9,345 nt of DNA from Nitrospirota bacterium. Its GTDB lineage: Bacteria; Nitrospirota; JACRHJ01. The stretch is taken from contig JAJYGS010000110.1 of the NCBI GenBank assembly GCA_021785055.1, positions 1-9,345 on the forward strand, given 5' to 3'. The position numbers and the translations under genes are program-made. Below are positions 6,094 through 9,345 of this stretch, piece by piece (position 1 is the stretch's first letter; each line of letters begins with the position of its first letter). The notes beneath the pieces were generated by a model. The model saw nothing but the letters and a program-made list of their open reading frames with translations, searched no databases and was not told the DNA's origin.

Positions 6094-7181
6094 CCGAGCA
6101 CCTTCCGGTAAAGCGCCTCAGTGTCGTCGAGCATCTTCTCTTTCGTATGGCCCTCAATTGCCATCCGTCTTCCGGCCATTCCCATTTCGCGCGCTTTTTC
6201 CGGCTCTGACAGGAGTTTCAATATCGCGCCAGACAGGGCTTCGGGATTCCTGGGCGGCACGATACAGCCGTTTATCCCGTCCTTGACAACTTCCGGAATG
6301 CCGCCCGTCTCGGTGCCGACAACGGGTTTCCCGGCGGCCATAGACTGAAGCGCGAACTGCGGGATGCCTTCGGATGCGTAAGAGGCCATCACGGAGACGT
6401 CGAAGGCGGCTATTATATCCGGGATGTCCTCGCGATGCCCGGCGAGTATCACGGAGTCCTGTAGTCCCAGCTCCGCAATGAGCTCCGTTATTCCCTTCCT
6501 GAGGTCGCCCTCGCCGGCGATTAAAAGCCTTGCATCAGGGAAATGCCGGACGACTTCAGCCATTGCGCGGACTATATGCAGGTGCCCTTTCCAGCTCCTG
6601 AGCGCCGCGGCTATGCCTACGACCGGCACGTCCGCGGTTATGCCGAATTCCCGCCGCACCCTCTCGCCGTCCGCCGCCGCAAACCTCTCCACGTCTATCC
6701 CGGTAGGTATCGGGAATATTTTATCCGGAGATAATTTGAGCTCCCGGACAAGCTGCTCCTTTATGAAACTGCCGGTCGTGATGACGCCGTCGTTCAGTGG
6801 GCCGTAAACGAGCCTGGTAAACGGGTTCGGCCTTAACCTCGAAGATATGTGCCTGGTGCGGACGACTTTTATCCGCGCGATTCTTCCGGCCAGACCACCC
6901 GCCCAACTGTCCCGCGAGCTGTGGGTATTAAGTATCTCAATGCGCTCGGATTGGATTAATTTCCGGAGCTTATGCCCGGTAATAAATAGACTTCGACAGT
7001 CGAAGTCTATCCCGAAAACCTTTATGCCCGCTTCCGACGCCCTTTTATATATTTTTGCATGTTCCGGCGCGGCCAGGGCTACACTGTGGCCTCTCTCCTT
7101 CATCCCAAGCATCTCGCTTAAGATGCGGATCTCCTGCCCGCCCCAGCCAACGGAGGCCTCGGTATGAAGTATGCGGAACAT
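6084..7181 (-). CDS. GT-B fold glycosyltransferase, family 4
   Basis: A second retaining glycosyltransferase of 365 aa, complete. The N-terminal domain begins ILHTEASVGWGGQEIRIL (4-21), the glycine-rich acceptor-side loop. Then come NTHSSRDSWAGGLAGR (85-100), ITTGSFIKEQL (134-144), PTGIDVERF (159-167), ALRSWKGH (193-200), LLIAGEGDLR (219-228), the donor-site stretch ASEGIPQFALQSMAAGKPVV (269-288) and TETGGIPEVVKDG (290-302). The EX7E motif appears as Glu271 with Gln279 in the second position. The ATG shares TGATG with the stop of the hydrolase gene (1-base overlap), so the two are probably translationally coupled. It may act directly before or after the WaaG-like enzyme in the same glycan. 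No membrane segment is evident; substrate is unknown. Confidence 0.87.
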   Translation of the reverse strand: MFRILHTEASVGWGGQEIRILSEMLGMKERGHSVALAAPEHAKIYKRASEAGIKVFGIDFDCRSLFITGHKLRKLIQSERIEILNTHSSRDSWAGGLAGRIARIKVVRTRHISSRLRPNPFTRLVYGPLNDGVITTGSFIKEQLVRELKLSPDKIFPIPTGIDVERFAAADGERVRREFGITADVPVVGIAAALRSWKGHLHIVRAMAEVVRHFPDARLLIAGEGDLRKGITELIAELGLQDSVILAGHREDIPDIIAAFDVSVMASYASEGIPQFALQSMAAGKPVVGTETGGIPEVVKDGINGCIVPPRNPEALSGAILKLLSEPEKAREMGMAGRRMAIEGHTKEKMLDDTEALYRKVLGCA

Positions 7182-8770
7182 CAGAAGTATCCCAGCCCCT
7201 TGAGCTGCTCTGCTATCATGCGCTGGTCTTCTTCATCCGTCTTTCTGGTTGACCCGTTGTATGCTTCGCATTCGGTATCGGTTGATACCTCAGGGGTATT
7301 GGTCTCCCTGAATGAATCCTCTATTACATTAAGCATCACGCTTCCGTCCATGTCTCCGGGAACGGACAGGCCTAGTAGATACATTAATGTCGGCGCGACG
7401 GATTCTATGTTTTCGCCGGCGGCGCGCCCGGATTTTTTTATTGGATTGCCGCATATTATAAATATCCCGTCGGGTTCATGCACTCCGCTGAGTTCGTCTC
7501 TTTTCGGGTCGGGACAAATCACATCGGTCGCTCGTATATCGTTTCTGAATTTATTAGGGATCTCGTAATCGCGGTCGAGCGCTATGGTAATATCCGGGGC
7601 CTTGTCAAGGAAATTACCCGTATAAATTTCTTCCCTCCTGAATATTTTCTTTATAACCTTCCTGCCGTTATGCGTGATATTATCAAGCGTTTCCGTAATA
7701 TCTTCAACCAAATTATCGTACTCTTCGCCGGGGCTGACGCAACCGTCCACATACCGTCCCCTCGTGTTTATAAAGATTGCGGCTGTCCCGCACCTGTAAC
7801 TGGAACACCAGGCCTTGCTGCGGCTGAAATCCACTACAGATACCTTGTTCGGGTGATGCTCCTCAAGCCATTTTTTCAGAAACCCTGGGCCGTTCCTGTA
7901 TATGATACGGTGAAAACGCCGTCTGTTCGAGACCAGCAGTTTATTGTCAATCAGCAGTTTATTCAAGTTGAACGAATAATTTCCCGCTGGGCCGGTGCCG
8001 TGATCGGATACGGCCATAACCGCGTCAGGCTGCAATTCATCAATGATTTTCCCAAGCGTTTCGTCCATGACGGAATACATTCTCCTGGCTGCGGCTCTGG
8101 CTTTTTCTCCGACTGGCGAGTGATAACCCGGAAAACTTTCGTCAAAGAAACTCCAGAGGTGATGGCTCATCTGGTCCGGCTCCTGGAAACAGAACATGAA
8201 AAGGTCCCATTTCTCTCTGCTTGCCATCGCTTCCATAACCGCGCAACGTTTTTTAAGCTCTTCTTCCATGACCTCCAGATACGACTCCATGCCGCCAGGA
8301 CTGGGCTCAGGATAATCCAACGGATAATCGTTAAGATATCCGGCCAGAGATTCGGGGTAAAAGTAATCCGTGGCGGTCCTGGGCGTCAGGAACCCGGATA
8401 TAATCGCTCCGTTTACTTTCCTGGGCGGATAGGTCTGAGGATAATTCACCACGGCAACTCTCTTGCCCGCATCGCCTGCAATCTCCCAGAACATCCTGGA
8501 CTTGATATGCGTGGAGTTGACAATGGGGGGATTGTAACCGCTTTCGGTGAAGTCGTTGAAACCGAAGACGCCGATTTTTCCCGGCAATTTGCCGGTCATC
8601 AAAGTCCCCCAGGCGGGACAGGTAAGCGGTGGAACAGTGCTCATCAGGCTGCCCCAACTGCCTTTATCCATCATGGCCTTCAGGTTAGGTATAATACCTT
8701 CCTCGGCAAACGGAATCAGGAGATTGAACGTTGCGCCGTCAAGACCGGCAAGCACTATCCGGTTATTCAA
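7181..8770 (-). CDS. Alkaline phosphatase superfamily phosphohydrolase/phosphodiesterase (type I phosphodiesterase/NPP-like, COG3379-like)
   Basis: A predicted metal-dependent phosphoesterase of 529 aa with unknown substrate. A full two-metal site can be assigned by eye: Asp11 in LAGLDGATF, nucleophile Thr50 in PPLTCPAWGTLMTGKLPG, Asp199 and His203 in EPDQMSHHLW, Asp256-His257 in VSDHGTGP, and His431 in SGVHEPDG. No signal peptide or transmembrane helix is seen, so a cytoplasmic location is inferred, unlike secreted alkaline phosphatases. A polar, probably flexible linker (about 488-511) precedes a charged terminal helix ending LKGLGYF, a tail I recall in related superfamily members. The start is TTG at 8770, overlapping the upstream stop as TTGA, with GGGAGGG five bases before it. 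This gives the N-terminus expected for the family, directly before the first metal-binding strand. Its location among glycosyltransferases suggests action on a phosphorylated sugar, lipid carrier or glycan intermediate. Confidence 0.85.
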   Translation of the reverse strand: MNNRIVLAGLDGATFNLLIPFAEEGIIPNLKAMMDKGSWGSLMSTVPPLTCPAWGTLMTGKLPGKIGVFGFNDFTESGYNPPIVNSTHIKSRMFWEIAGDAGKRVAVVNYPQTYPPRKVNGAIISGFLTPRTATDYFYPESLAGYLNDYPLDYPEPSPGGMESYLEVMEEELKKRCAVMEAMASREKWDLFMFCFQEPDQMSHHLWSFFDESFPGYHSPVGEKARAAARRMYSVMDETLGKIIDELQPDAVMAVSDHGTGPAGNYSFNLNKLLIDNKLLVSNRRRFHRIIYRNGPGFLKKWLEEHHPNKVSVVDFSRSKAWCSSYRCGTAAIFINTRGRYVDGCVSPGEEYDNLVEDITETLDNITHNGRKVIKKIFRREEIYTGNFLDKAPDITIALDRDYEIPNKFRNDIRATDVICPDPKRDELSGVHEPDGIFIICGNPIKKSGRAAGENIESVAPTLMYLLGLSVPGDMDGSVMLNVIEDSFRETNTPEVSTDTECEAYNGSTRKTDEEDQRMIAEQLKGLGYF

Positions 8771-9345
8771 TTAGTCCCTCCCTGGACTTTTCTCAGTTTA
8801 AACCGCACATACCGCACCAGCAGGGCCGGAAGTTTAAGAAGCGTGGATTTCTTGAATCTTACCGAATATGCCCATGACTTCAGCCCCGCGTCCAGCCTCT
8901 GCATGGACATGTTCTTCCTTGCATTGCTGAAACATTTATTCGACATAGCCTCTCGCAGCATTCTTTCTCTCCGCGCGAAAAACGGCCTCTGCTTCTCATA
9001 TATGACGGTAAAATAATCGACCTTACCCAGGACGGGGCCGGTAAAATTGTCTCCATGCGCGCGTTTTCCGTATAGGGGCTCGTCTATGAAACCTATTTTG
9101 TAATTCCTTGCCATGCTGATTGATAAATCCCAGTCGTCTGCGCCCGGTATGCTTTCTTCCAAGCCTCCGGTTATCTTCAGTACCTCCCTGTCGAATAACA
9201 GGGCGGACGGCATCAGGTTATATCCCTTCATCAGAATCGTATCAAGAACATCTTCAACTCCCGCCCGGAAAATTCCTTTTCCAAGCACAGGGTTTCCGGC
9301 TGGTATCGTAACTCCGTTGCAAAAAACTATCTCTGCCCCGGTTTC
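8767..9345 (-). CDS. Family 2 glycosyltransferase (GT-A), C-terminal part, 5' end cut by window edge
   Basis: The reading frame is open to the right edge and 192 residues are visible, beginning ETGAEIVFCNGVTIP. The segment holds the second half of a GT-A catalytic domain: MPSALLFDREVLKITGG (about 45-61), then GADDWDLSISMARNYKIGFID (68-88), whose D-D/E-D-W-D-L stretch is the family's catalytic-base region, then EPLYGKRAHGDNFTG. The C-terminus is basic (for example VRYVRFKLRK) and may contact the membrane surface. The nucleotide-binding N-terminus with its DXD motif is outside the window. A GTG at 9288 is internal to the domain and is not the real start. The product probably transfers a sugar to a surface glycan. 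The stop overlaps the next gene's TTG by four bases (TTGA). Confidence 0.85.
   Translation of the reverse strand, partial: ETGAEIVFCNGVTIPAGNPVLGKGIFRAGVEDVLDTILMKGYNLMPSALLFDREVLKITGGLEESIPGADDWDLSISMARNYKIGFIDEPLYGKRAHGDNFTGPVLGKVDYFTVIYEKQRPFFARRERMLREAMSNKCFSNARKNMSMQRLDAGLKSWAYSVRFKKSTLLKLPALLVRYVRFKLRKVQGGTN
8776..8782 (-). promoter_or_regulatory. Shine-Dalgarno site for the TTG start of the phosphohydrolase gene
   Basis: On the minus strand GGGAGGG ends five bases before the TTG at 8770-8768, inside the last codons of the upstream glycosyltransferase gene. It is a strong match and supports the TTG start. Confidence 0.55.

Noticed and set aside
7478..9016. A 512-codon open frame on the plus strand opposite the phosphohydrolase and GT2 genes
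   Set aside because: It has no recognisable domain and lies wholly antisense to two genes with clear motifs. GC-rich codon bias commonly leaves such antisense frames open.
9286..9288. GTG at 9288 as the start of a 173-residue protein
   Set aside because: The same frame continues open to the window edge, and the visible part is only the second half of a GT-A domain, so the gene starts outside the window.

Overview
The window is one dense block of minus-strand genes with no RNA genes, mobile-element genes or CRISPR arrays visible. It suggests a Gram-negative (diderm), moderately GC-rich bacterium: the genes encode lipopolysaccharide (LPS) inner-core precursors (Kdo and heptose), glycosyltransferases and CTP synthase. 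The gene order and protein style resemble Desulfobacterota or Nitrospirota-like lineages, but that placement is an impression and could not be tested.

In the direction of transcription (right to left) the genes are: the C-terminal part of a family 2 glycosyltransferase (cut by the right edge); a cytoplasmic-looking alkaline-phosphatase-superfamily hydrolase; two consecutive GT-B family 4 glycosyltransferases; a stand-alone heptose-7-phosphate kinase (HldA/RfaE1); an extended-SDR nucleotide-sugar epimerase resembling UDP-glucuronate 4-epimerase; KdsB (CMP-Kdo synthetase); PyrG (CTP synthase); and the first 203 codons of KdsA (Kdo-8-phosphate synthase, cut by the left edge). All but one neighbouring pair overlap by 1 to 10 bases. 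The exception is a 38-base gap before the heptose kinase, where a candidate promoter lies. Four of the seven visible internal starts that carry a start signal look non-ATG (three TTG, one GTG), each tied to a Shine-Dalgarno sequence.

Functionally, the left half forms a Kdo activation module: KdsA makes Kdo-8-P, PyrG supplies CTP, and KdsB uses CTP to make CMP-Kdo. The middle supplies heptose and probably a uronic-acid or hexose donor. The right half supplies transferases that would assemble the core or another surface glycan, plus a metal-dependent phosphohydrolase of unknown substrate.

The most unusual observation is a short GC-rich palindromic repeat inserted in frame within kdsA. It adds about 14 residues to a loop between an alpha helix and the next beta strand without breaking the reading frame. 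I saw no clear new multi-gene system. The hydrolase embedded among the glycosyltransferases is the least understood component.
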